From JAVVXB01 sp036651815 (GTDB lineage Bacteria > Bacillota > Clostridia > Christensenellales > CAG-138), in assembly GCA_036651815.1 (NCBI GenBank), contig JAVVXB010000010.1, positions 1-64,000 on the forward strand: DNA of 64,000 nucleotides. The letters run 5' to 3'. Under the pieces are notes generated by a model. The model did no database searches and was not told the origin of the DNA. It saw only the letters and a list, made by a program, of their open reading frames with translations. Shown piece after piece: positions 42,651 to 51,057 of this stretch (its first letter is position 1; each line of letters opens with the position of its first letter). The position numbers and the translations under genes were made by a program.

Positions 42651-43397
42651 TTATGCTAAAGCTTTCGCTTTTTGGTCGACGAAATAGTTATGCAGGAATA
42701 CGCAGGCAACCGCGATAACGCCGATACCGACATTGTTGATGCCCAGGAATGCCGCAGCAATATACCCGATAACAAAGTATGGCCAGAGCTGCTTGCACTT
42801 GATCGTCGTAAGAAGCATACCAAAGCCGACTGCAGCCAGCATGCCGCCACCATTCGCAAAACCAGCAAGGAGTGTGGTGGGAAGCATTTCGATAAACTTC
42901 ACAACGTATTCTGCGCCCAGATATACGGCAAAAAACGTGGGAAGGCCATAGAAGACCGCATTGAGAGCCAGAGCAAAATAATTGCCCGCACGGACCCGCT
43001 TTAAATCGCCTTTTTTGCTGCCTTTTTCTACCCAGTGCAGGATAGCAACGTTGACAACGCTGTACTGAAGCGTATTCATGGTCTGGCCAATCAAGGCAAC
43101 AGGAATTGCGGTTGCAATGGCAACCTCTGTTCCGCCGCCGCTGAGCACTGCGATTGCCGTTGCAATAGCCGCAGACAACGTGACATCCGGTGCAACAGCC
43201 GTTCCAACAAAGACAGAAGCAAGGAACATCAGTTCGACCGTGGCGCCTACGATAAGACCTGTGTGAAGGTCGCCCATGATGATACCAACAACGGTACCGG
43301 TGATGATTGCTCTTGTAGTCTGGAGTTGCAGGGTCTGTTCGTCGATCATTGCCCATGTTACCCATAAGGCTACAAGAAAAGCCTGAATAAATAGCAT
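42651..43397 (-). CDS. PTS mannose/fructose/sorbose family IIC component
   Basis: A 248-residue polytopic permease: 'TTRAIITGTVVGIIMGDLHTGLIVGATVELMFLASVFVG' is the family signature. It has about seven helices. The start at 43397 follows GGGAGG; the five extra upstream codons in the frame come from that ribosome site. An 88-base gap separates it from IIB. Confidence 0.94.
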   Translation of the reverse strand: MLFIQAFLVALWVTWAMIDEQTLQLQTTRAIITGTVVGIIMGDLHTGLIVGATVELMFLASVFVGTAVAPDVTLSAAIATAIAVLSGGGTEVAIATAIPVALIGQTMNTLQYSVVNVAILHWVEKGSKKGDLKRVRAGNYFALALNAVFYGLPTFFAVYLGAEYVVKFIEMLPTTLLAGFANGGGMLAAVGFGMLLTTIKCKQLWPYFVIGYIAAAFLGINNVGIGVIAVACVFLHNYFVDQKAKALA

Positions 43398-43485
43398 TTT
43401 TCTTCCTCCCAAAGTTATTTTTCTATAAAGCGTTCACGTACTTCCATGCATGCCAAGCACGCCAACGCCATAACAGACGCAGGTT

Positions 43486-43965
43486 TTAGCCAATCATGGA
43501 CATAAGGTTGGTTGCTTTTTCATTGGGTACGACGCGTACTTCCAATTCGATTCCCTTGTCGTGAAGTGTTTTGTACTTCGTAATTTCCTCCGGACTAAGC
43601 CATACGCTCTTGGAAAACTTTTTCCGGTTCGTCGCCGTACTGACATTCCCTACATTGATCTCCGAAATACCAACGTCTTGTTTGGCAAGTTGCAGGGCGC
43701 TGTCCACATTCCGTAAAATCACAAGTAGTTTCGCTCGATTTGTTGATGGGTCTATCAGATAGTTGGCCGCATCGTCAACCTTCATGATCAAAAGCTTGAT
43801 GTTCGGCGGACACGCCATTTCCAGCATCATCGATTGCAGTGAATCTTCCTTTGCCTTATCGTCTGCCACCACAATTGTTGTGCATTTGAGCACATTGATC
43901 CAAGAGGCAACGATCTGTCCATGAATCAACCGGTCATCAATTCTTACATACCCAATTTTTTCCAT
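43486..43965 (-). CDS. PTS mannose/fructose/sorbose family IIB component
   Basis: A 159-residue cytoplasmic phosphocarrier. The phospho-His is in 'VRIDDRLIHGQIVASWI'. 'TTIVVADDKAKEDSLQSMMLEMACPPNIKLLIM' and 'VGNVSTATNRKKFSKSVWLSPEE' complete the family pattern. It accepts phosphate from IIA and gives it to the sugar. Confidence 0.94.
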   Translation of the reverse strand: MEKIGYVRIDDRLIHGQIVASWINVLKCTTIVVADDKAKEDSLQSMMLEMACPPNIKLLIMKVDDAANYLIDPSTNRAKLLVILRNVDSALQLAKQDVGISEINVGNVSTATNRKKFSKSVWLSPEEITKYKTLHDKGIELEVRVVPNEKATNLMSMIG

Positions 43966-43989
43966 TTTCTTTTACTCCTTTTTAAGAGA

Positions 43990-44382
43990 TTACAGCGATA
44001 TTTCACTTAAAGATAGCTTGCCCACATCCAACAACGTCTCCATGGACTCCGCTAGTGTCATGCCGTTTTCTCTGTCCTCAAAAAACTGTATGAGTACCGG
44101 AATTGAAAAACCGGCAATCACCCGCACGCTGTTATTCTTCATCTTCATTACCGTCGCCGCATTACAAGGACTTCCGCCCTTTAAATCCGTTACCGCCAGA
44201 ATGTCTTCACAGTCAGAGAGCGCTTCCAACGCAGCCTGAAACCGGTCAAGCAAATCCTCCAGGCTGTCCCCGGAACGAAACCCAATGGTCTGCACCTGTT
44301 TCTGCGAGCCAGTGAACATTTCTACCACGTTTAGCGCCGCCAAAGCCAAATCTCCATGAGTTGCAACAATGAGCCCTGTCAT
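43990..44382 (-). CDS. PTS mannose/fructose-type IIA component
   Basis: A 130-residue IIA with the active His in 'GLIVATHGDLALAALNVVEMFTG' and the 'AVTDLKGGSPCNAA' loop. It receives phosphate from HPr. The start at 44382 (GGA about nine bases upstream) is used; the nine extra codons upstream lack a site. It is the first gene of the operon. Confidence 0.92.
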   Translation of the reverse strand: MTGLIVATHGDLALAALNVVEMFTGSQKQVQTIGFRSGDSLEDLLDRFQAALEALSDCEDILAVTDLKGGSPCNAATVMKMKNNSVRVIAGFSIPVLIQFFEDRENGMTLAESMETLLDVGKLSLSEISL

Positions 44383-44447
44383 TCTTCGTAATCCTTCCGC
44401 ATACCACATTTTGAAGTTAATTTGTGTGAGTCCCGTTTTGTTTTAAT

Positions 44448-44495
44448 ATTATAAATTGTGTATCAATTGTATCTAATTTGTATCTATTTTGTATC
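44448..44495 (-). promoter_or_regulatory. Operon promoter region with phased TTGTATC repeats
   Basis: On the minus strand a perfect TATAAT (44448-44453) lies about 65 bases before the IIA start, with no good -35. Upstream of it are four copies of (plus-strand) TTG(TG)TATC at 44456-44464, 44467-44473, 44478-44484 and 44489-44495; the last three repeat at exactly 11 bases, one helical turn. This looks like an activator or repressor site array for the operon, possibly read by the divergent GntR protein. Confidence 0.55.
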
Positions 44496-44576
44496 TTAAC
44501 ATGGTTAAATATTAAAAGCAATACTTTTTTATTTAAATATTGTATTTGTATTGTCTTTCATATGTATTGCTTTAAA

Positions 44577-44606
44577 TTGACAATGCTTGCAAAATTATGG
44601 TACACT
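44577..44606 (+). promoter_or_regulatory. Promoter of the UTRA GntR regulator
   Basis: TTGACA (44577-44582), an 18-base spacer and TACACT (44601-44606) lie 31 bases before the ATG at 44637. Confidence 0.6.
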
Positions 44607-44636
44607 AAATATCATATATTTTTGGAGAATGCTTCT

Positions 44637-45368
44637 ATGCTCGATCATATCGACCGCAGCAACCCTGTACCTCTTTATTGGCAATTGGCCGAATTGATAA
44701 AGTCTCAAATTGCAACGGGACACTATCAACCCGGAGATCGAATTCCAGCTGAGTATTGGTTGGCGAGCACCTACAATGTCAGTCGTGTCACCGTACGTAA
44801 AGCAATTCAGCTTTTAATCGGTAATAACACCCTTGACCGCAGCCGTGGCGAAAGCCCTACGGTTTCTTTTCCTCGTCTGAGCCGGCAGACCAACCGTCTG
44901 ACGAGCCTTTCGGAAAGTCTGATTGAGATGGGACATGTTCCAGGCTCAAGAATACTTTGCTGCGAAAAGGGATCTGCCTCCTTACGCGCCGCCTACTATT
45001 TAGGAATGGAAATCGGCGACCCGGTTTTTCATCTGATGCGATTGCGTCTGGCCGATGATAGCCCATTGGCAATTCATAATTGCTTTTATCCATATGCCAT
45101 CTGCGGCAAGGCGCTGACCTCATCCTTTCATGGAGAATCTGTATATCACTTTTTGGAAGCCAATGGCTTTTCGCTTTCACACGCAACCCAGATCGTTTCC
45201 GCAAGAAACGCTACTGATACAGAAGCCAGCCTTTTGGCAATTCCTTCAGGAAGCGCGTTACTGCATATCGAACGTGTTTCGTATACGAACACTGGAAAGG
45301 CCATTGAATACTCGGAGATGCTTTATAATCCTACCCGATATGATCTGCGCATGGAACTTGACCGATAA
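44637..45368 (+). CDS. GntR-family regulator, HutC/UTRA subgroup
   Basis: A 243-residue regulator. The N-terminal winged helix ('PLYWQLAELIKSQIATGHYQPGDRIPAEYWLASTYNVSRVTVRKAIQLLI') is followed by a UTRA sensor domain ('LRLADDSPLAIHNCFYPYAICG' and 'IERVSYTNTGKAIEYSEMLYNPTRYDLRMEL'). The ATG at 44637 has GGAGA nine bases upstream; the open frame before it is promoter DNA. UTRA regulators bind phosphorylated sugars or related ligands. It is divergent from the PTS operon and most likely controls it. Confidence 0.9.
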   Translation: MLDHIDRSNPVPLYWQLAELIKSQIATGHYQPGDRIPAEYWLASTYNVSRVTVRKAIQLLIGNNTLDRSRGESPTVSFPRLSRQTNRLTSLSESLIEMGHVPGSRILCCEKGSASLRAAYYLGMEIGDPVFHLMRLRLADDSPLAIHNCFYPYAICGKALTSSFHGESVYHFLEANGFSLSHATQIVSARNATDTEASLLAIPSGSALLHIERVSYTNTGKAIEYSEMLYNPTRYDLRMELDR

Positions 45369-45683
45369 TTAGCGCCGTGATCGTTGCTACGATTCCCTTA
45401 TAGGATCTTATGGTAAGAACATTTTTCAAAACGCACACACATTGAACAATCTACTGTCTTTTCATTTGTCAGCCCGCTATACAGTTTGTTCTGCGACATA
45501 CCCAACGACCATGGTGTCAAAGTTTCGCAAAAACGTGAAATTGAACCGAACAGCAAGCGGTCGTAACATAACGTGGTCTTTCCAACCTTTCAGATAATAC
45601 ATAAACAATATAAAGCATCGGCCTTTCATTCGTTATTGTAACAAAAACACAACTTGATTTTTATAGTACCGATAGTTCAGATG

Positions 45684-45782
45684 CTATATTCCCAATTTTT
45701 TTAGGGCATACTGCTCGCGTCCTTTCAAAAAGCAGAGATCGGCTATGGTGCTGTGTCTGGATTTCTTTTTGGTCTGGTACAT
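45684..45782 (-). CDS. Small basic protein, 32 residues, unknown
   Basis: ATG at 45782 is preceded by GGAGGTGA with ideal spacing. The peptide begins MYQTKKKSRHSTIAD and ends ALKKLGI; it is strongly basic with a short hydrophobic middle. I do not recognise it. The strong ribosome site is the main support; it is below the size usually annotated. It could be a regulator, a leader peptide or the start of a lost gene. Confidence 0.4.
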   Translation of the reverse strand: MYQTKKKSRHSTIADLCFLKGREQYALKKLGI

Positions 45783-45863
45783 TTCGTTTCACCTCCTCTG
45801 TCGTTTTGCTCTTTCCGCTTCCCACAGGAGATGAGAACCCACGTTTGACGAAGGAATTTGAAA

Positions 45864-45962
45864 ATGAACAAAAAAATCTCCAGCCGGTTGCTAGCCGGTA
45901 GGAGACGGTACGTTAGAACCTATCAGGATATTCGTGCTGAATTGCTTGCGCCACTTTCTTGA
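45864..45962 (+). CDS. Possible small basic peptide, 32 residues
   Basis: ATG 45864 has AAGGA eight bases upstream; the peptide starts MNKKISSRLLAGRRRY and is arginine-rich. It is divergent to the frame at 45684. There is no known family, and it may be chance. Confidence 0.2.
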   Translation: MNKKISSRLLAGRRRYVRTYQDIRAELLAPLS

Positions 45963-46137
45963 GGCGGGACGCTGTCAAGCCCTAGCTGCATCGCGACCTT
46001 ACTCTGTAGGTGAAATTCAAATGTTGATATGTCCCTCCCGATCCATTACAAAAAGCAGTTATGAAAGCTGGTCCAATCTAAAAACGCGAGCAACAAGATT
46101 ACAGTATATCGGGCCATCGGGTCCGTTATATACATAC

Positions 46138-46587
46138 TCATACCATAGAACTGCACTTGGGGATGCTGGCGGATCTAGGCATGAAAGTCGTATTGACGGA
46201 TCCCTTAATCAGGATGCATAGCGTAGTGTTGGGATTAACATCTAAAGTGCCAGCTAAGCGCTTTTCAACTACATGGTGCGCTTGTTGTCCAGTTTCGTCA
46301 ATATCTTGACGAAGTTCATTGTAGGGCTTGTACTCATTATGCACCAGCATGGAGTTCTCGACGACATAGTAAGTGTGGAAATCTTTAACCTCGAAGTTGT
46401 AAACCGGAGTGGTTTCATCCAGCTCTTCGGTTCCAATAGCCTCGACGGTTGTCTTTGTGCCGTCAGCGAGCCAGATCTCCATGTCCTCATGCAAGGAAGC
46501 CGCACCGACCCAGCCCCTCCACATAGAAGGGGTACTCGGGAGTCGTTGTGATGGTTTCGCTTTCGGCTTTAACTTATAATATAACAC
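46138..46587 (-). pseudogene. Fragment of a polymorphic toxin: Hint domain plus HNH-like start
   Basis: Reading frames on the minus strand show the pretoxin-Hint pattern: 'ITTTPEYPFYVEGLG' in one frame and, after a frameshift near 46515, 'WVGAASLHEDMEIWLADGT', then 'VYNFEVKDFHTYYVVENSMLVHNEY'. After the Hint end comes 'AHHVVEKRLAGTLDVNPNTT', the beginning of an HNH/His-Me-like nuclease toxin domain, which soon breaks off. The large N-terminal delivery part (RHS or similar) is missing. This is a decayed cassette of a contact-dependent toxin, not a working gene. Confidence 0.7.
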
Positions 46588-46748
46588 ACATTGGTTAGTA
46601 TTTCTCTATTTATTAAAAGATCAAAAAATTCGTTAAGTCCCAATTTGCCACATATAGTTTCGTGTTCATTTGATTGAAACCTACACAAAAACATCACTGT
46701 GGTAATCGGTGACTGTACAAGCAAATATGTAATGCTATTTTTTAAGCT

Positions 46749-47057
46749 TTATAAATACTCTGGTAAAACCACGACAGCCCCTTGGTCGTTTTGAATACTT
46801 TGGGATTTAATCCAGTATGGGTGAACACATACATTGGGAATATAATCGCAAAAATGTGTCCCCGCAAGCTCCTGTTTTCTGATACGAAAATCATACCAAA
46901 TACCACGAACACAATTCATAAATGGTGCAATTTCTGCGTATCGCTTTTGCTCCGCAAACGGGTCAATGTTTTGATTTTCAATCAATAGGTTTTTATTGCC
47001 GACAATCGTCGAAGACGGCACTTCTTGTCCAACACATAAAACATTCATATCGAACAT
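46749..47057 (-). CDS. Hypothetical protein next to the toxin remnant
   Basis: A 102-residue soluble protein with no family I can name. The ATG at 47057 follows AGGAG with good spacing; nine upstream codons in the frame are not needed. It contains 'PFMNCVRGIWYDFRIRKQELAGTHFCDYIPNVCVHPYWI', rich in aromatic residues and cysteines. Its place beside a Hint/nuclease remnant makes an immunity or immunity-like role possible, but this is only inferred from position. Confidence 0.5.
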   Translation of the reverse strand: MFDMNVLCVGQEVPSSTIVGNKNLLIENQNIDPFAEQKRYAEIAPFMNCVRGIWYDFRIRKQELAGTHFCDYIPNVCVHPYWIKSQSIQNDQGAVVVLPEYL

Positions 47058-47130
47058 AAGCTTCTCCTGTTTTTTACCATTCAATTTTTAAGTGTAGATT
47101 TGTCAAATTTCTATTTTTTGTACCAATCAA

Positions 47131-47268
47131 TCAGCCGATCGGTTGCTTGAAATCCATTAAACTGATTTGTCCGTTGCTATATCGATGCATCTGCATCATC
47201 CTTTGTGCAAGGTTTTTGCCCTGTTCCTTTTCTTTTCCTTGTTCTTGTTTAATGCCTTGAATGATCAT
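47131..47268 (-). pseudogene. N-terminal fragment of an IS1182-like transposase
   Basis: A 45-codon remnant: 'IKQEQGKEKEQGKNLAQR' followed by 'HRYSNGQISLMDFKQPIG', the typical beginning of IS1182-family transposases in Clostridia. It then ends in a stop, and the catalytic DDE part is absent. It marks past insertion at the edge of the accessory region next to hemW. Confidence 0.6.
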
Positions 47269-47310
47269 ATGTGTCCCGTTTAGCTGGAATTTTCAGCTGT
47301 TCAACCGTCA

Positions 47311-48447
47311 CTACATAAAGAACTGCAACGCAGCGTTCTGTAAATCGAGCCCCTTTTGATTGAGCGCAATCCATTCGGGCGTTTCGTCCACCCACCCGCG
47401 ATTGCGAAGTTTTTCCAAAGCGGTTGGATAGGCGTCCGCAATGTCGGCGCCAAAACGCGATTGAAATGCGGCACGGTCAACGCCTTTGGTCATACGTAAA
47501 CCCAGCATAACGGACTCAAACATCTCATCAGCGGGAAAAAGTCGAATAATTTCGCGCACCGGACGCCGATTATGGGCAATCAGGCGATAATAGTCCTTCC
47601 TGGAATCCACATTTGCATATCGTGTCCACTCATGCATACGCAGCGCGGAGTGCGCGGCAACGCCAAAGCCCAGGTATTCTCCATTCCTCCAATAATTCAA
47701 GTTATGTCGGCACTCAAAACCTGGTTTGCAAAAGTTGCTGATTTCATAACGTTGATACCCATGCTCTGCAAGATAAGCAAACCCAGCATCCTGCATATCC
47801 GCCACATAGTCTGCATCCGGCAAGCCAACCTCGCCTTTTTTTGCGCGCACAAACAGCGGTGTATCTTCGTTTAGAATCAACGAATAGGAGGATATATGCT
47901 CAACTTCTAATTCGCACACCGCTTTCAGCGTGTCGATGTAATCCTTCTCCGTTTGTTCTGGCAAACCATGCATAACATCCACGTTGATATTCGTAAAGCC
48001 TGTTTCCCGCGCCATGGCCACCGTGTCCGTAAATTCACGGTAGGCGTGGATACGGCCGATCAATTTTAAAATTTGATCGCAGGAGCTTTGCAGTCCTACC
48101 GATAGGCGGTTGATACCCGCTTCACGATAGGCAGCGAGATTATCCCTCGAAGTTGTGCCGGGATTGGATTCCATGGAGCACTCCGCATCCGGTGCAATGG
48201 AAAATCCAGCCCGCAACGCATCCATAATGTGCTTCATCTGATCGCCCGAAAGCAACGATGGCGTACCGCCGCCAATGTAGACGGTATCAAAAGTCAGTTC
48301 GCACAATCGCGCTTTTTTTGTCAGCGCAATCTCGCGGATCAACGCATCACAATATTCACCGATGGTGCCGTCATCCGGAAAAGAGACAAAGTCACAATAG
48401 CTGCACTTCTTTATGCAGTATGGAATATGCACATAGAGTCCTGCCAT
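47311..48447 (-). CDS. hemW: Radical SAM heme chaperone HemW
   Basis: A 378-residue radical SAM protein with the Fe-S motif in 'LYVHIPYCIKKCSYCDF' (CxxxCxxC), 'FDTVYIGGGTPSLL', 'MESNPGTTSRDNLAAYREAGINRLSVGLQS' and a C-terminal HemN-like domain. HemW binds heme and helps insert it into proteins; it is often mislabelled coproporphyrinogen dehydrogenase, but the extra N-terminal motifs of HemN are not here. It starts three bases after lepA ends. Confidence 0.93.
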   Translation of the reverse strand: MAGLYVHIPYCIKKCSYCDFVSFPDDGTIGEYCDALIREIALTKKARLCELTFDTVYIGGGTPSLLSGDQMKHIMDALRAGFSIAPDAECSMESNPGTTSRDNLAAYREAGINRLSVGLQSSCDQILKLIGRIHAYREFTDTVAMARETGFTNINVDVMHGLPEQTEKDYIDTLKAVCELEVEHISSYSLILNEDTPLFVRAKKGEVGLPDADYVADMQDAGFAYLAEHGYQRYEISNFCKPGFECRHNLNYWRNGEYLGFGVAAHSALRMHEWTRYANVDSRKDYYRLIAHNRRPVREIIRLFPADEMFESVMLGLRMTKGVDRAAFQSRFGADIADAYPTALEKLRNRGWVDETPEWIALNQKGLDLQNAALQFFM

Positions 48448-48450
48448 CTT

Positions 48451-50253
48451 TTAATTGATCTTAAGAACGCTCATGAACGCTTCGCTTGGAACCTCAACGG
48501 ATCCAACCTGGCGCATGCGCTTCTTCCCTTCCTTCTGCTTTTCCAATAGTTTCTTTTTGCGCGAAATATCGCCGCCATAGCACTTTGCAAGCACATCCTT
48601 GCGGATCGCTTTGACGGTTTCCCGTGCAATGACCTTGCCGCCAATCGCCGCCTGAATCGGAATTTCAAATTGCTGGCGCGGAATCACGTCCTTGAGCCGT
48701 TCCGCAACTGCGCGGCCCTTTGCATATGCTTTATCACGGTGGACAATGGTCGAGAGTGCATCGCAGTTTTCACCATTGAGTAGGAAATCAAGCTTTACCA
48801 AATCCGATTTCATATAATCGCGCAGCTCATAATCAAAGGACGCATAGCCACGGCTTCTGGACTTGAGCTGATCAAAAAAATCAAAAATAATCTCGTTGAG
48901 CGGGAGAATATAGTGGATACTTACGCGCGTATCCTCGATATAATTCATATTTTGGAAGATCCCGCGTTTCTCCTGACACAACTCCATAATCGTGCCGACA
49001 TATTCGGAGGGTGTCATGATGGTTGCGTTGACCATCGGTTCCTCCATATTGCTGATTTCCGAAGCGGATGGCAGATTGGTCGGATTGTCAATCATGAGTT
49101 CCTTGCCTGTGGTGGTAATCACCTTATAGATAACGCTTGGCGATGTTGTGATCAAGCCAAGGTCAAACTCCCGTTCCAAGCGTTCTGAGATAATCTCCAT
49201 ATGCAGCAATCCCAAAAATCCGCAACGAAAGCCATAGCCAAGCGCAACAGACGTTTCTTGTTCGAATGAAAGAGATGCGTCGTTGAGTTTGAGTCTTTGG
49301 AGCGCATCCCGCAGATCGTCATAATCGGCGCCATCCGCAGGATAGATGCCACAAAAAACCATGGGATTGGCTTGCTTATAGCCTGGCAGCGGCGTTGTTG
49401 CCGGGTGTTCCGCACTCGTGAGCGTATCCCCAACCTTAGTTTCCTCAACGCTCTTAATCGACGCGGCAATATACCCGACCTCGCCTGCGGAAAGCTCGTC
49501 CATTTCGCGCATTATAGGCATAAAGGCGCCGACCTCAACCACCTCAAACTCATTTCCCGTCGCCATGGAACGGATCCGCATGCCTGCGCGCACCGTACCG
49601 TTGAATACGCGTACGTAGGAAAGCGCGCCTTTATAATTATCATAATAGCAGTCAAAGATCAGCGCAGTCAGCGGTGCGTCAGGGTCACCCTTCGGCGCGG
49701 GAACAGCGTCTACAATGCTGGCAAGCACCCGGTCCACATTCAGTCCGCTCTTTGCGGAAATCTGCGGTGCATCCACGGCGGGAATTCCGAGAATATCCTC
49801 GATTTCCTTGACTACACGCTCCGGTTCAGCGCTTGGCAGGTCAATTTTGTTGATGATGGGCATGATCTCAAGTCCATTATCTACGGCAAGATACACATTT
49901 GCCAGCGTTTGCGCCTCGATGCCTTGCGTTGCATCCACAACCAGCACCGCGCCTTCGCACGCAGCAAGCGCCCGGCTGACTTCATAGGTGAAATCCACAT
50001 GCCCCGGCGTATCAATCAGGTTGAACATGTACTCCTGCCCATCATCACTGTGATAAAACATGCGTACTGCGGAGGATTTAATGGTTATGCCGCGTTCTCG
50101 TTCGATGTCCATAGAATCGAGCATCTGCTCGGTCATGTCGCGGGCGGTAACCGTATTTGTCAATTCCATCATGCGGTCGGCAAGTGTTGATTTACCATGG
50201 TCAATGTGCGCGATGATCGAAAAATTACGAATGTGGTCCAGCGAGTATGCCAT
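48451..50253 (-). CDS. lepA: Elongation factor 4 (LepA)
   Basis: A 600-residue ribosome-binding GTPase. G motifs are seen: 'SIIAHIDHGKSTLADRM', 'DTPGHVDF' and 'NKIDLPSAEPE'. The LepA-specific C-terminal domain ('QVGSVEVPSEAFMSVLKIN' at the end) is present. The ATG at 50253 follows GGAGG; the frame stays open 39 codons upstream without a ribosome site. The lepA-hemW order is conserved in Firmicutes. Confidence 0.97.
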   Translation of the reverse strand: MAYSLDHIRNFSIIAHIDHGKSTLADRMMELTNTVTARDMTEQMLDSMDIERERGITIKSSAVRMFYHSDDGQEYMFNLIDTPGHVDFTYEVSRALAACEGAVLVVDATQGIEAQTLANVYLAVDNGLEIMPIINKIDLPSAEPERVVKEIEDILGIPAVDAPQISAKSGLNVDRVLASIVDAVPAPKGDPDAPLTALIFDCYYDNYKGALSYVRVFNGTVRAGMRIRSMATGNEFEVVEVGAFMPIMREMDELSAGEVGYIAASIKSVEETKVGDTLTSAEHPATTPLPGYKQANPMVFCGIYPADGADYDDLRDALQRLKLNDASLSFEQETSVALGYGFRCGFLGLLHMEIISERLEREFDLGLITTSPSVIYKVITTTGKELMIDNPTNLPSASEISNMEEPMVNATIMTPSEYVGTIMELCQEKRGIFQNMNYIEDTRVSIHYILPLNEIIFDFFDQLKSRSRGYASFDYELRDYMKSDLVKLDFLLNGENCDALSTIVHRDKAYAKGRAVAERLKDVIPRQQFEIPIQAAIGGKVIARETVKAIRKDVLAKCYGGDISRKKKLLEKQKEGKKRMRQVGSVEVPSEAFMSVLKIN

Positions 50254-50364
50254 AGATGATCCTCCTTTTTCTTTTCTTCCAGTTATCAGACGAAAAGAAT
50301 CACAAAAGAAAAGTTTTGCTTTTCTGAATTTGCTGTTTGATATGATACATGATCGAAAAACGAA

Positions 50365-50394
50365 TTGCAAGAAAGTGTTCCGTCGTGCTAGACT
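50365..50394 (+). promoter_or_regulatory. Putative promoter for the LUD-domain gene
   Basis: TTGCAA (50365-50370), an 18-base spacer and TAGACT (50389-50394) lie 33 bases before ATG 50428. Confidence 0.45.
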
Positions 50395-50427
50395 GCAAAT
50401 TGAAAATGTTTTTTTGGAGGCAACGTC

Positions 50428-51036
50428 ATGCAGATTGATACCGTAGTAACAAACCTAAATAAACGCCGTTATTTGGCAAAGTATTTTCGCACCACAGCCG
50501 CAGCAAAAGCTGAGATACTTGAGATCATCGGAACACAGAGCGTCGGCATCGGTGGGAGTAAATCCATCAATGATACCCATCTCTATGACGACCTAATCGC
50601 GCGCGGCAACCGCGTTTTTTGCCACACTTTTGCATCATTAGCATCGGAAAAGCAGACCGCGCGACGCGACGCAATGGACGCTGATATTTATCTGTGTTCA
50701 GCAAACGCAATTACGCAAAACGGACTCATCGTGAATATTGACGGTACGGGCAACCGGGTGGCTGCCACCATCTTTGGACCGAAAACTGTTATCATGCTCG
50801 TTGGTAAAAACAAGTTGGTTTCCAGCGTGGAAGCAGGTATCGCCCGCACAAAGCGCGATAATTGCCCCCGTAACGCCAGCAGACTTGGCGTAGATACGCC
50901 GTGTTCTGCCACCGGCCGCTGTGCGGATTGCTCCGGCACGGGTCGGATGTGCAACGTAACCGTCATATACGAATATCCCACGCGCAACGTAGACCGATTC
51001 TATGTGTTTCTGGTAGATGAAGAATTGGGCTGGTAA
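50428..51036 (+). CDS. LUD-domain (LutC-like) protein
   Basis: A 202-residue protein of the lactate-utilisation LUD family (DUF162): 'GIGGSKSINDTHLYDDLIARGN', 'ANAITQNGLIVNIDGTGNRVAATIFGP' and 'VGKNKLVSSVEAGIARTKRDNCPRNASRL'. A cysteine cluster follows ('TPCSATGRCADCSGTGRMCN') that may bind metal or an Fe-S centre. GGAGG precedes the ATG. No lutA/lutB partner genes are adjacent, so lactate oxidation is not implied. This stand-alone type is common in Clostridia and uncharacterised. Confidence 0.88.
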   Translation: MQIDTVVTNLNKRRYLAKYFRTTAAAKAEILEIIGTQSVGIGGSKSINDTHLYDDLIARGNRVFCHTFASLASEKQTARRDAMDADIYLCSANAITQNGLIVNIDGTGNRVAATIFGPKTVIMLVGKNKLVSSVEAGIARTKRDNCPRNASRLGVDTPCSATGRCADCSGTGRMCNVTVIYEYPTRNVDRFYVFLVDEELGW

Positions 51037-51057
51037 GCCGTGCCCGCTATGCATTGC

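Larger units (their letters stand above)
45369..46137. other. Mostly non-coding gap with two 32-residue open frames
   Basis: Between the GntR gene and the toxin remnant I find no normal-sized gene. Two short frames with ribosome sites are listed separately. A small inverted repeat (CCGG-TTGCTAG-CCGG) lies near 45884-45898. The rest appears to be decayed DNA in an accessory zone. Confidence 0.4.

Noticed and set aside
44456..44495. TTGTATC repeats as a CRISPR array
   Set aside because: The repeat is seven bases with four-base gaps; there are no spacers of normal size and no cas genes.
46138..46260. Plus-strand frame with 'LGMLADLGMKVVLTDP' as part of a transposase
   Set aside because: The stretch is too short and lies opposite the toxin remnant; no transposase motif is visible.
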